Shown piece by piece: positions 12,616 to 24,264 of a stretch of 64,000 nt of DNA. A model generated the notes under the pieces. The model was given only the letters and a program-made list of their open reading frames with translations, did not search any database and was not told the DNA's origin. The DNA comes from Madurella fahalii (Eukaryota > Ascomycota > Sordariomycetes > Sordariales). The translations under genes were made by a program, and so were the position numbers. The stretch covers positions 1,984,001-2,048,000 of the forward strand of contig CM056877.1 in assembly GCA_029876055.1 (NCBI GenBank), read 5' to 3'. How positions within the stretch are numbered: position 1 is the first letter of the stretch; each line of letters opens with the position of its first letter.

Positions 12616-15061
12616 CCGGTAGGAAGAGTTGGGAAGGACATTAAAGGCACCTATTGCCTTTTCTTTTTTTTTTTTTTTTCTTCACTTTTCCCCCGGAGAA
12701 CAGAAGCTGGATAAAGATCCAGGAGCACATGCTGTGATCGCATTTTCTTCTTTCTTTCTTTCGTTCGTTCTTTTCTTTTCTTTTCTTCTTTTTTCTTCTC
12801 CGGTCAACAACATCTCCGACTATCCACGGTTCGAGGTCCGCATCTTGAATTGATACCACCAGTGTATATCTTGCACATGTTTCTTTGCCTTCCACACGTT
12901 CTGCGAGCAATCATGTATCGGCGGGAGATGGGGAAGCATTCATGTTTTTCTTTGGCGTTGGTCTGGTCAGGTTTTCGTCAAGGTCCTCTGGTACCCCGCG
13001 GTGGCGGTTTCACGTCTGGAATATTATTACTTTCGTCCCCCTCGCCCCCTTTCCTCATACTGCTTTTAATTCGGCCATGGCCATACCGGGCCGTGTGGGA
13101 GATTTTTCGCTTTCGTCGCTTCCTAGCGGGGAACCAAGAGGTTTTCGGTTTCTTTATGCGTCATGTGAGGCATCCAGGGTAGCGGGAAGTCGGAGACACG
13201 AGGCGTAACAGGGGCTGGATCCGGGGTGGAATATCAGGAATATTTGATCTTTGACCGCCTCAACCTCTTGTGCTTCGACCCCGACGGTGGTTATTGTTGC
13301 GAGGTGGGTTTCGACTCATTCTTGTCCCGACCGTCCATGGCGGGAGGTTTCTGTCATCAAATGCCGCCGTTGTTCTCTTCGTACTGACATGTCCAGGTGG
13401 CTGGAGTCATGTGTTGCTTTTGCTTTTGCAGCTCGCTGCTTTTGGTTGTTTCGGTTGTATCGGTCCAAGCCCCCCTTGTATGCGGCCTACACGCGAGACC
13501 CAGCGGCCAAGCCCGGAGCGGTCTGCGATTTGATCACACAGCAGCAAGCGACTGCCCAGTCATGTACCATCAATGACTGGGAAGGGTTGTATGCTTCCTG
13601 CACGGTGACGGAACGGCCCGGATTGTGCGCCCTTCCCCGGACATGGCTGGGTTGATAAACGAGAGGGAAATGAAGTGGAGTTTACCCCAGGAAGGGAAGG
13701 TATGCGCGTTGATTTAAGGTTTTCCGGGATCCTCGGCCTTTGGCCAACCGCATTCTGCGGCTGCCGTATGGAGTGAGATCGGTTCCAACCGGGCCACTCT
13801 CCCCGAGAGGGTTGATCCGAAGCGCGTAATGCAATGGGAAAAGATGTCGCCAAACAAGTCACCTGGAGGGATGATGGGTCAATCCTAGGCCGGATTCCGT
13901 GAGGTTCTAAAACACAGGACGGACCAACCGGCCAAGAGATGGGGCAGGAAGGATGCAGAGAGCAGAAAAAGCAGTGCATTGAAATGGGAAGGCACAGTAA
14001 CAGCATGTATACAGAGCTTTCAGATCTCTCCTTACCTCCCACTCTGGTTGCCGGATTGTCACATTGGCTCGTCATAGCTACTTTGGCCACGCTTTGCGGA
14101 CATGATCATCATCCGGTTTCCGAAACCTGGATCGGGCTCTTGGTCTCGTCCCAATGGGGGTGATCCGCGTAACATCATCGGGGTTTCGAGGGCCCGACAC
14201 GTTGAGCGACGTCCGGATCTGCTGGTTCCTCATCAACTTATCCGATGCTCGGGCTCGTGCGTGTAACCATGGGGGCACGGCCTCATGGGAGATTTGGTCG
14301 AGATTGGGCGGCGAATAAAAACTACACGTGTCGCGGCAGAAATGGGCCATGCAGAGGAATCCAGGGACTCGGTTGATTGACTCTATTTTTCTTTTCTTTT
14401 CTTATTCTTTTTTTATTTATCCATTTTCATTCATTTTTATTTCCCCCCCCCTTCTCTTTTTGTTGGTTGGTATTTGTGTGTGCCGTGTTCTAGCAGTCTT
14501 GACTTGCCAGTCGGCGGACGGGACAGCATCCATGCACTCCAAGAAGCCATCGGAGATTTTGTCAGTTACCGACAGATCGGAGCCACGGGATCGGCAAGAT
14601 GACCGTTTAAATGCTCCCCAATTCCCCGCGATCGGAACTTTTATTTGAAGCGGGTGCCGCGCGCTCATCCTGCAGTGGCATATTACGTTGCCAGTGCTCA
14701 GTAACTATTGCCGCGCCAATCACGAGGGTACCCGAAACCAGAGGAGATAAGGAATCAAATGGTCTATCTGATAAATAACGAACACCCTGCTGCAGGCATC
14801 TATAGATCTGTGTAGGTTTCTCCGGAACGTCGCGGGTACGGAAGGTATTGGTGAGTATCTCCCATCAGCGCTTACCCGCCCCAGCCGTCTAATCTGCGGC
14901 CCGCCCGTCAATCCAATGTTTACAGCGTATGCGAGTCCCAAATTCCCCTTACCAAGTCCGATATTGGCCGAAAACAAGTGCGATTCTCCCACTGTGGGGG
15001 AGGGTTCCTGCGCCAGGATCGATAACAACAACGTAGCGGTATGTGTCATACTAGTAGCCCT
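12616..15061. other. intergenic, two gene 3' ends facing each other
   Basis: Follows the stop of the zinc-cluster regulator and ends at the stop of the orphan gene on the other strand. The first 200 bases are pyrimidine tracts typical of fungal untranslated regions. A 134-codon frame at 13251-13655 has no recognisable family and I do not call it. No repeat or RNA gene was seen. Confidence 0.55.
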
Positions 15062-15777
15062 CTAACCCGTTTCATCCTCAATGGGAGTTGACGGCTCGGC
15101 CGGCCTTGGTCGCCTGATATTTCTGACTGGGAGAGTGTTTCTCGTCGCCATGGCGAACGGCTGGTTAGCAGAATCGATAATGGAAGCGTCATGAGAGCTA
15201 GGAGCAGGAGGCACATTGGGTATTGCTGCCGTGGTCGAAGATGTTGATAGCGCCGAGGGCGACGAACGCCCGTTATGGGATGCGGCCATTTGATCCAACT
15301 CCTCGCCGAGTCTGTCTCTCTTCGCAACGGGTTCATCCGCGGCCTCGCCATCATGGGGTCGCTTTACACCGTGGAGAGCATCACTGGTGGGATCGCCGCT
15401 CGACCCGGGAACAGTAATGAGATCCCTCAGTACATCCTCTACAGGCGCCCTGTCGCTCTGGGACGGCTGGGAGGACGGCTGGGAGGACGGCTGGGATGAC
15501 AGAAAGGAGGATAGAGAGTTTACTGTCGCTTGTCGTGCCAGCGACGGCTCGGGCGTTCGTGAGGGTGAACGGCGCTTTGAGGGCGAAAGGGACGGAACCC
15601 CCGTGCTTCGTCCCCTAGCGGAAGAGGTTAGCAAGATGCGGTTACACACCGGTAGCACTGGTCACCGTACCTGTTGCTAAAGGCATCCAGGTTGACCTGG
15701 ACAGATGAATTTGCGTCACTGGTAGTTGCGTCAGGGCTCGAAACCCGGGGAATACCCCGGGGTAACTCGTTTGCCAT
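15062..15777 (-). CDS. disordered hypothetical protein
   Basis: Two exons (15777-15671 and 15614-15062) give 219 residues. The intron is convincing: donor GTACGG, branch site TGCTAAC and a CTAG acceptor, 56 nt long and frame-preserving. The product is low in hydrophobic residues and rich in Ser, Pro and charged residues. It contains a basic SPSKRRSPSRTPEPS stretch, a Ser-Gln-Pro-Ser repeat (about residues 67-80) and two nuclear-signal-like basic patches (KRPHDGE, AKRDR). No catalytic domain is visible. It shares a 1.4-kb divergent upstream region with mlh1. The start is the ATG of MANELPRG; an in-frame upstream ATG exists. I do not recognise a family. A nuclear, intrinsically disordered regulator is only an inference. 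Confidence 0.6.
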
Positions 15778-17193
15778 GTTTTTTGTCGGTCCAGTCAGGG
15801 TCAGAGTCAACTTCGGGGCTTCACGTGGTCGACAAGAGATCGCCACATAACCAAGCCTGACATATTTAAAAGAGCTTATGAGAATCAAAGGTCACCAGTA
15901 TTCAAAGCAAGGCGAGAGGGGTGGGGGGAGGGAGGGGGGGTGTCGAGGGTTATAAACACTCTCGCCCTAAACTTATATGGCCACCCGGCTTGACAGCCCT
16001 ATAGTACGCCCGGGGCGCGACGGGGCTGTAGGATGAAGCTTGGCCTGCGGGAGCATGCCAGCAAGGGCGGGAGCGGCGCGACGATGGCTGCATGGGCGCA
16101 AAACTCTATCACAAGCACATCTCGACCCCAGCATCACCACCTGATTGACCGACCGAAATCCCGGAGCCAACGGTTGACAGGGATCGCGCACTAGTAGATC
16201 CAGAACTGACAAGATCGTCACGCTGCACTTGCAGAAGCACCAAGAAACTTGCCGCTGGCAGAGGAGGTCCTAGACGGGACCCGCACATCTCGTGCCGGGA
16301 AAATGGGCGCCGCGAGTTGGAGACCTCCAGACTACGTTGTAGGTCACACAGTCGTTGGGTGAGTGAGACGAACGGCGAATGAGTGAGATGTCGGAATGTT
16401 GCAGCGGACATGCTGTGGTGGCTCAGCCAACGACCTGAGGTTTAGCAGCCAGGCAGTTTCTCCGTGCCGTGCGCGTTTCCGAGGCTGTGGCTTGTTGCTA
16501 GGCTCATGACCCTGGCTCTGATGTCGAGCAGGAAACCTGTCAGGATGAAAATGATGCGGCCGCGGCCGCGACCGGGCAGAGTTTCAGAAAGAAAAACCCA
16601 TCAGCTAAGGCTCGGAATTGCGAGTTTGGAGACGCGGTGAGGCGAAGACGAGATACGGTATGTTCTGTATGTACAGTACGGTTAGGAGAGGCGCCCGGGT
16701 TGCCTCGAACTAGGCAGCTCCCCTGTCGGGCGGCGCTAGTCCGCATGAGGACTAGCAGGGCCGCTCGACACCCTTGTCCCTTGTCCCTTGTCCCTTGTCC
16801 CTTGTCCCTTGTCCCTTGTCCCTTGTCCCTTGTGCCTCGTCCTTGTCCTTGTGCCTTGTCCCTTGTCCTTGTGCCCCGGGGCTGGACCCCGGCGGTCGGC
16901 AGCGCATGGCAGAGCATGGCAGAGCATGGACCATCTCGGAGCAGGCAGCTTGGAAAATCCGAGAGTCTGGAACAACGGGAACCCAGCCTGACCTGAACCG
17001 CGACTCGGGCTTGAGGAAGTCACAACCCGTTAACAAATGGATGCCTGGCTCGGTCCGGGGGCGGAATGTTGAGTTTTCGCCCCGGTACAGCTGAAATGAC
17101 CCCGCGTTGGCTCGCAGAGACAGTGGCGCGGTCAGAGAAACCCCTCGTGGTGTCCTGCATCTCGTCTCGCATTTTCTCGGTGAGAGCAACACA
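15778..17193. other. divergent upstream region of the orphan gene and mlh1
   Basis: A 1.4-kb non-coding interval between two divergent starts. It holds the CCTTGTC minisatellite (16772-16874), a short GAGCATGGCA-type direct repeat next to it (about 16905-16930) and a GTACAGTAC motif near 16673. Open frames across the minisatellite on both strands are artefacts of its 7-base unit. Confidence 0.6.
16772..16874. repeat. CCTTGTC heptamer minisatellite
   Basis: Eight perfect tandem copies of CCTTGTC occupy 16772-16827, then degenerate copies (CCTTGTG, CTCGTCC, CTTGTCC) continue to about 16874. It lies about 320 bases upstream of the mlh1 start codon. Seven-base periodicity makes all six frames repeat with a 7-residue period, so no protein should be called here. 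Confidence 0.92.
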
Positions 17194-19557
17194 ATGAGTG
17201 ACGCAATGGACCTCGACCGTGATGGGCCCCGCGGCGCCAAACGGAAAGCTGATGCGCTCCAAGACACTGCCACTCCCCGCCGTATCAAGGTATAATGGCC
17301 GATATTCCCTGTCCGTCATGGGGTTGCTAACCGATATGGGCCCAGGCTCTCGACCAAGACGTCGTCAACAAGATCGCGGCGGGCGAGATCATTGTGGCTC
17401 CGGTCCACGCGCTGAAGGAGCTGATTGAGAATGCGGTGGACGCAGGATCCACATCTCTCGAGGTTTTGGTTAAAGACGGTGGCCTGAAGCTGTTGCAGAT
17501 CACGGATAATGGCTGCGGCATCGATGTGCGTTTGCTGCCCTTGCTCCCCTTGCTCCCCCGCCCCGTTCCCCTCGCCGCCTGCCGGCAACCAGCCCGCTTC
17601 AGCTCGCTCACTGGGAAACTAGAGGGAAGACTTGCCCATATTGTGTGAGCGCTTCACCACGTCAAAGTTGCAAAAGTTCGAGGACCTCCAGACCATCGCT
17701 ACTTACGGCTTCCGGGGAGAGGCCCTGGCCAGCATCAGCCACATTGCCCATCTCACCGTGACGACCAAGACCCGTGAGTCTAATTGCGCCTGGCGGGCTT
17801 ACTATGACAGCGGGAAGTTGGTGCCGGCCAAACCGGGTCAGCCGCCTGACCCCAAGCCCGTTGCCGGTCGACAAGGCACCCAGATCACCGTCGAGGACCT
17901 CTTCTACAATGTCCCCACTCGCCGCCGGGCCTTCCGGTCACCGTCGGACGAGTACAACAAAATTATTGACATGGTTGGCCGCTATGCCATCCACTGCTCC
18001 AATGTGGCCTTCTCTTGCAAGAAGCACGGCGAGTCGTCGACGAGCATTGCCGTCCAAGCCAACGCCTCGTGTCTCGACAGGATCCGGCAGATCTATGGGG
18101 GCAGTGTTGCCAACGAGCTCACCGAGTTTTCTACATCCGATGACCGGTGGAGCTTCAAGGCTAAGGGGCTAGCCACCAACGCCAACTATAGTACCAAGAA
18201 GACGACTGTTTTACTCTTCATCAATCACAGATGTGTCGAGTCGTCCAACATACGGAAAGCCATCGAACAGACATACTCGGCCTTCCTCCCTAAGAATGGC
18301 CACCCTTTTGTGTACCTGAGCCTCGAGATCGATCCGCACAGGGTAGATGTCAACGTGCATCCCACGAAGCGAGAAGTAAACTTTTTGAACGAGGATGAGA
18401 TCACACAGGCCATATGCGAGCACATCCGTTCGAAGCTGGCGGCGGTAGATGCTAGCCGGACATTCCTGACCCAGAGCCTGCTTCCTGGCGGCACTCGGTC
18501 TACCCCAGGCGCTCAACAGTCGGCAGCCGCCGCCTCTTCCAACGCGGGTGCCGGTGCCGCTCGCAAGACGTCAGTCCGGCCAAACGAGAATAACCTCGTT
18601 CGGACTGACGCTAACCTGCGCAAGATCACTAGCATGCTGCCTCATGCGCCGGCGGCCGCCCGGGGCGGCGCAGTGTCAGATTCACTGGCTCCCCACCGTG
18701 CCGAAACCGAGATGATCGAATACGAAACGGTCGACCGCGAGGCGGCTGCTTGCCGCCTCATTAGCGTACGTGAGCTACGTGCCGCGGTGCGCGAGGAGAT
18801 GCACCACGAACTGACAGAGATCTTTGCCAATCACACATTTGTCGGCGTCGTGGACGAGCGCCGTCGCCTCGCAGCCATCCAGGGAGGCGTCAAGCTATAC
18901 CTGGTCGACTACGGTCGCGTCTGCTATGAATATTTTTACCAGCTGGGGCTGACCGACTTTGGCAATTTTGGCGTTATCCGCTTCAGTCCCCCGCTAGATC
19001 TAAGGGAGCTACTCGCGATAGCCGCCGAGCAGGAAAAGCGTGCGGCCGCCGGGGACGGCGAGCAAGACGACGATTTCGATGTCGGCGAAATCGTCGACCT
19101 AGTTGCGGACCAGCTGGTTGAGCGCCGCGAGATGCTGCTCGAGTACTTCTCCCTAGAGATCTCGCCCACCGGCGAGCTGCTCAGCATCCCGCTGCTGGTG
19201 AAGGGATACACTCCGGCCATTGTGAAGCTGCCGCGCTTCCTTTTACAACTTGGCCCGCACGTGAACTGGACCGAGGAGAAGGCATGCTTTGAGAGTTTTC
19301 TCAAGGAACTCGCCGCGTTCTATGTCCCCGAGCAGTTGCCCGCCACGCCTGGGACCGAGGAAGGCCCCAGTGTCGAAGATGAAATGGACGTCGATGACGA
19401 GATCAAGGCTCGCCGGAGCCATGTACGCTGGGCAGTCGAGCACGTACTCTTTCCTGCCTTCAAGTCTAGGCTTGTGGCAACCAAGTCGTTGATGCAAGGC
19501 GGCATCCTGGAGGTTGCCAACCTCAAGGGCCTGTACCGCGTGTTTGAGCGGTGCTAG
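17194..19557 (+). CDS. mlh1: DNA mismatch repair protein Mlh1 (MutL homolog)
   Basis: Subunit common to the MutL-alpha type heterodimers that act after MutS homologs in nuclear mismatch repair and in meiotic crossing-over. Exons are 17194-17289, 17346-17525 and 17623-19557, giving 736 residues, close to the family length. The N-terminal GHKL ATPase is clear: KELIENAVDAG (about 56-66), DNGCGID, REDLPILCERFTTSKL and GFRGEALASISHIA (about 121). The transducer motif VNVHPTKREVNFL follows. A low-complexity Ala/Ser linker of about 60 residues separates it from the C-terminal dimerisation domain, which ends in the hallmark FERC. Both introns lie within the ATPase-coding part and keep frame. The start is the first ATG, giving MSDAMDLDRDG. 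The identification is secure. Confidence 0.97.
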
Positions 19558-20520
19558 GTGCTGGTCTGCATGGACCAAGGGTTGGATGTAGTAGACTGGG
19601 AATGAGGATCTCGACTTTAGTAAGGCTTGGTGTGAGTGGGTATATACATGCGTCGACTTTACTTGCCGGTCCTGGCTGGGTGAAAATGTTGTACGTACTA
19701 TGCATAGCAGTGTCGCTTTCTCGAGGTATTTCGGCCCTTTACCTACAATGCACAAGCGATATGGCCCCGTCACCATGAGTATTGAGGCTCTGGCCCTAAT
19801 CATTACTATATATAACCCACATGTCGTAGCCGGCCCCGGAATAACACTGCCCAGAAGAGCACAATATCGCGCACTGGATACCCCACGCCGGGGCTCTTGT
19901 ATGTTCCCTGTCAACCACATTGCACTTTACTTTCCCGCCTGTCCGCCCCGTCCATTTACTTCTTTTCACATACATAACAGATAAAGAGATAGTCATCAGT
20001 GCGACCCGACCCGACACAATTCAACTCAGCCCAGCTTAGCTCAACTCAATCAACTCGGCATCGTTACAAAGACGACACAACCAACGGTAGGGCGTCCGAC
20101 AGCACCATACACAACCCTTCTCTTTTCCAGCCCCCCACAGCCGTCACACAGGCTCTAGGTTTGCTTAGCCCATGCTGACCCCCATGCTCCCCCATTCCGA
20201 TTCCTTAACCCATGGCACGCCCAAGGCAGGCCAGGTAAGTCGTAGTACGTAATAAAAGTAAGTAGGGATGCATTCAGTCATTTTATTGAGCGAACCCGGC
20301 CCATGGCAGGAACCTTTGATTCCCTTGTTCCCCGCCCCTCCCTTCCCTTTCCCTCCCATAAAAGGCATAACGAAAGAGAACCTTGCAGGGGATACGCCCA
20401 CGCAAAACCCCATAGACGAATAGACGGATCAAAAACGGGCCGCTTGAACAAGGAAGGGGAGGGGGAGGGAAAAAAAAAACAAAAAACAAAAAACAAAAAA
20501 AAAAAAAGGCAAAAGAAGAT
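19558..20520. other. convergent intergenic region
   Basis: Lies between the mlh1 stop and the stop of the 4E-T-like gene on the other strand. It contains repeated CCGACCCGAC / CAACTCAA-like short runs near 20005-20050 and an A-rich stretch at 20470-20510, just downstream of the 4E-T-like stop, fitting its 3' untranslated end. No gene is seen. Confidence 0.6.
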
Positions 20521-23301
20521 TCAAGGTCCACGATACCCGGGGGGCAACATCCCCCTTCTATCCATCCTTTCCAACCCGACGCCCATCCGCTCCAACCTCT
20601 CAAAGGGGCTCGGCAGCCCAACGCCACCGAATCCCATTCCGTTCGGCGGACCGCCGTCCGGTCCGCCAGGGCCCCCTGGGGGAGGAGGACCCTGGAAGCC
20701 ACCTCCCATTCCCGGATGCGGGCCGGGAGGAGGCGGCATGAACCCTGGCGGGGGCGGGCCTCCAAAGAATCCTGGAGGCGGCTGCATCGACCGGGGCCCC
20801 GGGCCGCCGCCGGGCGGAGGAGGCGGGCCGACCATGCCATCTTGAGGGGGCCCACCGCCGGCGTGGGGAGGCGGGCCGGGTGGGAAATTACCCGGTCCCG
20901 GTCCGCCGTGGCCGTGCGGAGGAGGGGGAAAGTTCGGGGGGTACATGCCCGGCATGGGGACGTTGCGGGGACCGTTGCTGTTCATCAGTCCCGGGGGAGG
21001 GATCATGGGCCGCTGGGGCGGCTGCATCTGAGCCGCGGCGGCGGCGGCGGCAGCGGCAGCAGTAGCAGCAGCAACTCCACCCATGTGAAACGGGTGCATC
21101 TGGTGGTCTAGGCCAGGCGGGGGCGGAGGGCGCTGCAGTATCTGCGTCGGCTGTGGAGGCGCACGGGCGTCGACGTCTCCCGGGTGGAATTGGTTGCCAC
21201 CGCCGTCGTCGAGGAAGCCCGGTGGACCGCCGCCTTGGCCGCGAAGCTGCTGCTGGCGCTGCGAGTCCCTACGCTCGCGCTGGTAGTCTTGCTCGCGATC
21301 AGGGATGTTGGCCAGTGACACCTGCTTGGTGGGCTGCGGCATCCGGACAAGGAGCTGCTCCGCGCGAGGCGGTTCGGGGGCATCGCGATGGCTCTGCATG
21401 AGACGCATGAGGAATTCAGTGTTGCTGTTGACCGCGGCGACGTTTTGCGCCGCGCGGGCGTTCGCCTGGTTGGGCAGGTGGTGGCGCTGGGCGAGGAGGT
21501 CCTGTAACGCCTGCTCGGGCCGGCTAACTGGGGGAGGCTGTACCGGCGGGCCCACGGGTCGGGGCGAGAGAATGTCCTGGAGCGAATGCTGCGACGTGCG
21601 AATACGCTGGTCGTCGCGCCTATCGTTGACATATTGTTGGAATGGCTCCGGAGATGTAACGGCGCTCTTTTGTTGCAGGTCCTGAAAGGGCGACGGCTCC
21701 GGAAACTTGTTAACGGCAGGCTGGGGGGAAATTGCTGATCTCTGTAGCTGCTGCAACAGGCGAGCAAATGCGACCTTCTCGGTCTCGCTCTGCTGGGAAG
21801 CCGCCGTAGCGTGATCGCCGGGTTGGGCCGCTGCCGCGGGCGTCGGAGGCTCAGTCTTTGCTCGACCATCCTCCTGGGGAGTCATCAAAGCCATGAACCT
21901 GGACGACTTCCCTCCCTTCGGTTTCGCCGCCTCCTTGGTCTCAGCGCCGGGTGTGGTGGCATCGAGGCCAGAGTTTCCATAAGCGGCAAAGAACTTGTCC
22001 GGGCCCATCTCCACGGCAGGCGCCGAGACAACTTTCTGCTCGACCTCGGCGGGAGCATCGGCCGCAGCCTTGTCAAACGCCATGCCCGGCTTCTCTTCGG
22101 ATTTCGGTGCACCACCGCCCTTGGCCGCCTTCATGGCTTCCATGAACTTCTTGAACTCTTCCTCCGTATGGCCCTGGGCTTTCTCCTCGGCAGGTTCGTC
22201 TAGCCACTCGGGCTCGTTCTCAACACGAGGGTGGCGGTCGCGATCCCACCGTCTTTCGTAGTTTCTGTCATTCCGATCGTGCCTGTCGCTCGGTCTGTCG
22301 TCAGGGTCTCGGTCACGCCAGCTCTTGGCCTTTTCGATGCGCTCTCGCTGCGACATTGGGGCGTCGGTGCTGCTGCCATTCGCGTGATCCTTGAACCACG
22401 GCTCGGACTTGCCTCGCGCCAATCCATTTCTGCGCGGCGTGTCAGTTTCGTCGCCGTCTTGGTCTCGCGAGCGATGATCCATCAAGTTGCGGGCGCGACG
22501 GTCCCCGCCATCTCGGTCATCCCGGTCCCGTAGCCGTCGGTCGTCCCGGCCGCCAAAACGGTCGCTACCGGCGCCGCCCATGCGCCCGTGGAAGCGCTCA
22601 GCTCCCTCGTGGCCAAAACTTTTGCGCGGCTTCACCGTGCTCCAGCCATCGCTGTCCTGGTCCTGGTCGCCGCGCCGCCGGAACCCATTGTTGCGGCCAT
22701 CTCTCCCGTCCCTGCCGAATCTGTCCCCGGCATTATCCGAGTCATTAGCACGGCCGCGGAAGTTGAAGCGATCGGCACGGTCCTGCCGCTCTGGGTCCTT
22801 GAAAGTCTTGTCGGCGTCGCCAGCTCGGTTGTTACGCATCGACGTAGCAGATGCGAAACTCGTCCGCGGTGGGCCGAGGATGATATCATCCGGATCTGGT
22901 AGTGGTTCGGTCAGCCGAGGCAGAGCACACACGTGCGCCAGGCGAGTCAGGCATCAACCGCGGGCGCGAGAGCAAGTGGGAGGATCATACTGGCTGCATT
23001 TCTAGAGCCATTGCGGTCTAGGGTCGGACGACGGTTGTCCTGGTTCAGGAGCAAACCGTCCCCGCCTTTGAGACGGTCGTTGGGCGTTTTGGGTTGGTTG
23101 CGAAACGTCTCCGGGGGTGATCTAGGGGCGAAATACGTCAGGCATCGGTCCCGCCAGCGAGACGACAGCGAAAGGCAGCTGTGCTCAACGAAAGATGACA
23201 TACCCCATCCACTCCTCGGCGGGGGGTAGACCGGGAGGCTTGACACATAGCGGCGACTGGCGCAGATGCAGCAGGAACTCTGCCGAGTATCGACCGGCCA
23301 T
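20521..23301 (-). CDS. eIF4E-binding 4E-T-like protein
   Basis: Exons 23301-23204, 23121-22991 and 22895-20521 give 867 residues. The first exon encodes MAGRYSAEFLLHLRQSPLC, whose Y-x4-L-phi core (YSAEFLL, residues 5-11) is the canonical eIF4E-binding motif. It is followed by VKPPGLPPAEEWMG. Later come PDDIILGPPRTSFAS, a long Arg/Asp/Gly-rich region, a conserved GKSEPWFKDH and an EPEWLDEP segment near residue 300, as in animal 4E-T. The C-terminus is a 250-residue Pro/Gly/Met-rich tail with a poly-Ala tract. Introns have GTATGT and GTATGA donors and frame-keeping acceptors. The protein probably binds the cap-binding factor and represses translation or promotes decay in cytoplasmic granules. 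The family call rests on motif order, not a search. It runs away from urb1 3' end. Confidence 0.78.
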
Positions 23302-24256
23302 AGTAGAGTTATACAACGACCATCAGCTTGCGGTCGCGAAGTCGCCGACGCCCGGTAGAGCGGCGGGATCCTTTGCAGATGTCGAGCTAACGGTGTCTCG
23401 ACAGGCAGTCCGAGCCGGATGTGGTGGAGCGGTGCGAGCGTCGTCGAGATGGAGTCAATGGAGTCGGTCGCCCAAGGGAAAACGCAGGGATGCAATGACG
23501 GTAAGAATCGAGTTCGCAGCGCGGGCCGGCGATGGGCCGATGCAGCAATAAAATCAGAGGTGGGCTTTTGCTGGGTTTTGTCGGTGAATCGAAAGATGTG
23601 CGCGATTTGCGGGTTTACCGGTGAGAGAAGTGGTGAGGAGGTGGGTGAGGTGGTGAGGTGTTGAGGTGTTGGAGGAGTTTGTTTGTCGATCGGTGATTTT
23701 GGGCTTTCGGGAGTCTTGTTTGCCGCCTGTGGCAGGTTGTCAATATTAAGGGCCTTCGGGGTTTTGCGAGCAGCGCCGCTAGTCTCAGGCGATCGCATGG
23801 GCCAGGTGAGGTGGCGTGGGCGGCGCTAGTAGGGGGTTTTGGCGACCAGCCCCAGGGTCGGGACCACAGAGGCGGGCCCAAGCGCCAGCGAGACCACTTG
23901 ATTTCGATGCAGGCCGCTACCCATCCCGCCAATCACAGCCCTCTCGGTGTAAAATGGTCAACTGAGGTCTTGGATTGCTGGCGACTTGGCTGCTGGCACC
24001 ACAGCCAGCAAGCCTTGCGTTGATTCTCTACGAGACTTGCTTGTACCTGACTTCCTTTTCTTTTCTTTTCTCCCCTCCCCCGACCAAACCCCCCCTTTTC
24101 TCACTGACCAACTCATTATCTAGCAAAGGTATGACCAGAAAGAACCTTGCTCTCTTTGTGAGACTCGCAGCCAAATGGGAACGCGGTCGGATATCACAGC
24201 TTCTAGTCATTTTCTCGCTCCCTTACAGAAATGCACTCCGGCCTATGCACTCCGGC
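23302..24256. other. upstream region of the 4E-T-like gene and urb1 3' side
   Basis: Promoter and 5' leader of the 4E-T-like gene, then the 3' flank of urb1, both on the minus strand. A 14-base tandem repeat (24232-24264) crosses the urb1 stop codon. Open frames at 23306-23932 lack splice support and are not called. Confidence 0.55.
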
Positions 24257-24264
24257 CTATGCAC
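24232..24264. repeat. 14-bp tandem repeat over the urb1 stop codon
   Basis: Two full copies of TGCACTCCGGCCTA plus the first five bases of a third. The TAG stop of urb1 (24257-24259, read on the minus strand) is the end of the second copy, so copy-number change could move or duplicate the stop. Confidence 0.85.

Noticed and set aside
13251..13655. 134-codon plus-strand frame between the zinc-cluster gene and the orphan
   Set aside because: Cys/Arg-rich composition typical of random GC-rich frames; overlapped by another frame of equal quality.
16540..17094. Several open frames on both strands across the CCTTGTC array, with GTRDKGQ or SLVPCPL periodic peptides
   Set aside because: The periodic peptides are the arithmetic result of a 7-base repeat. 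No start context, splice sites or family support.
21108..22115. Long alternative frames on both strands over the 4E-T-like gene
   Set aside because: Shadows of a GC-rich, Pro/Arg-rich coding region; only one frame has the conserved blocks and splice joints.
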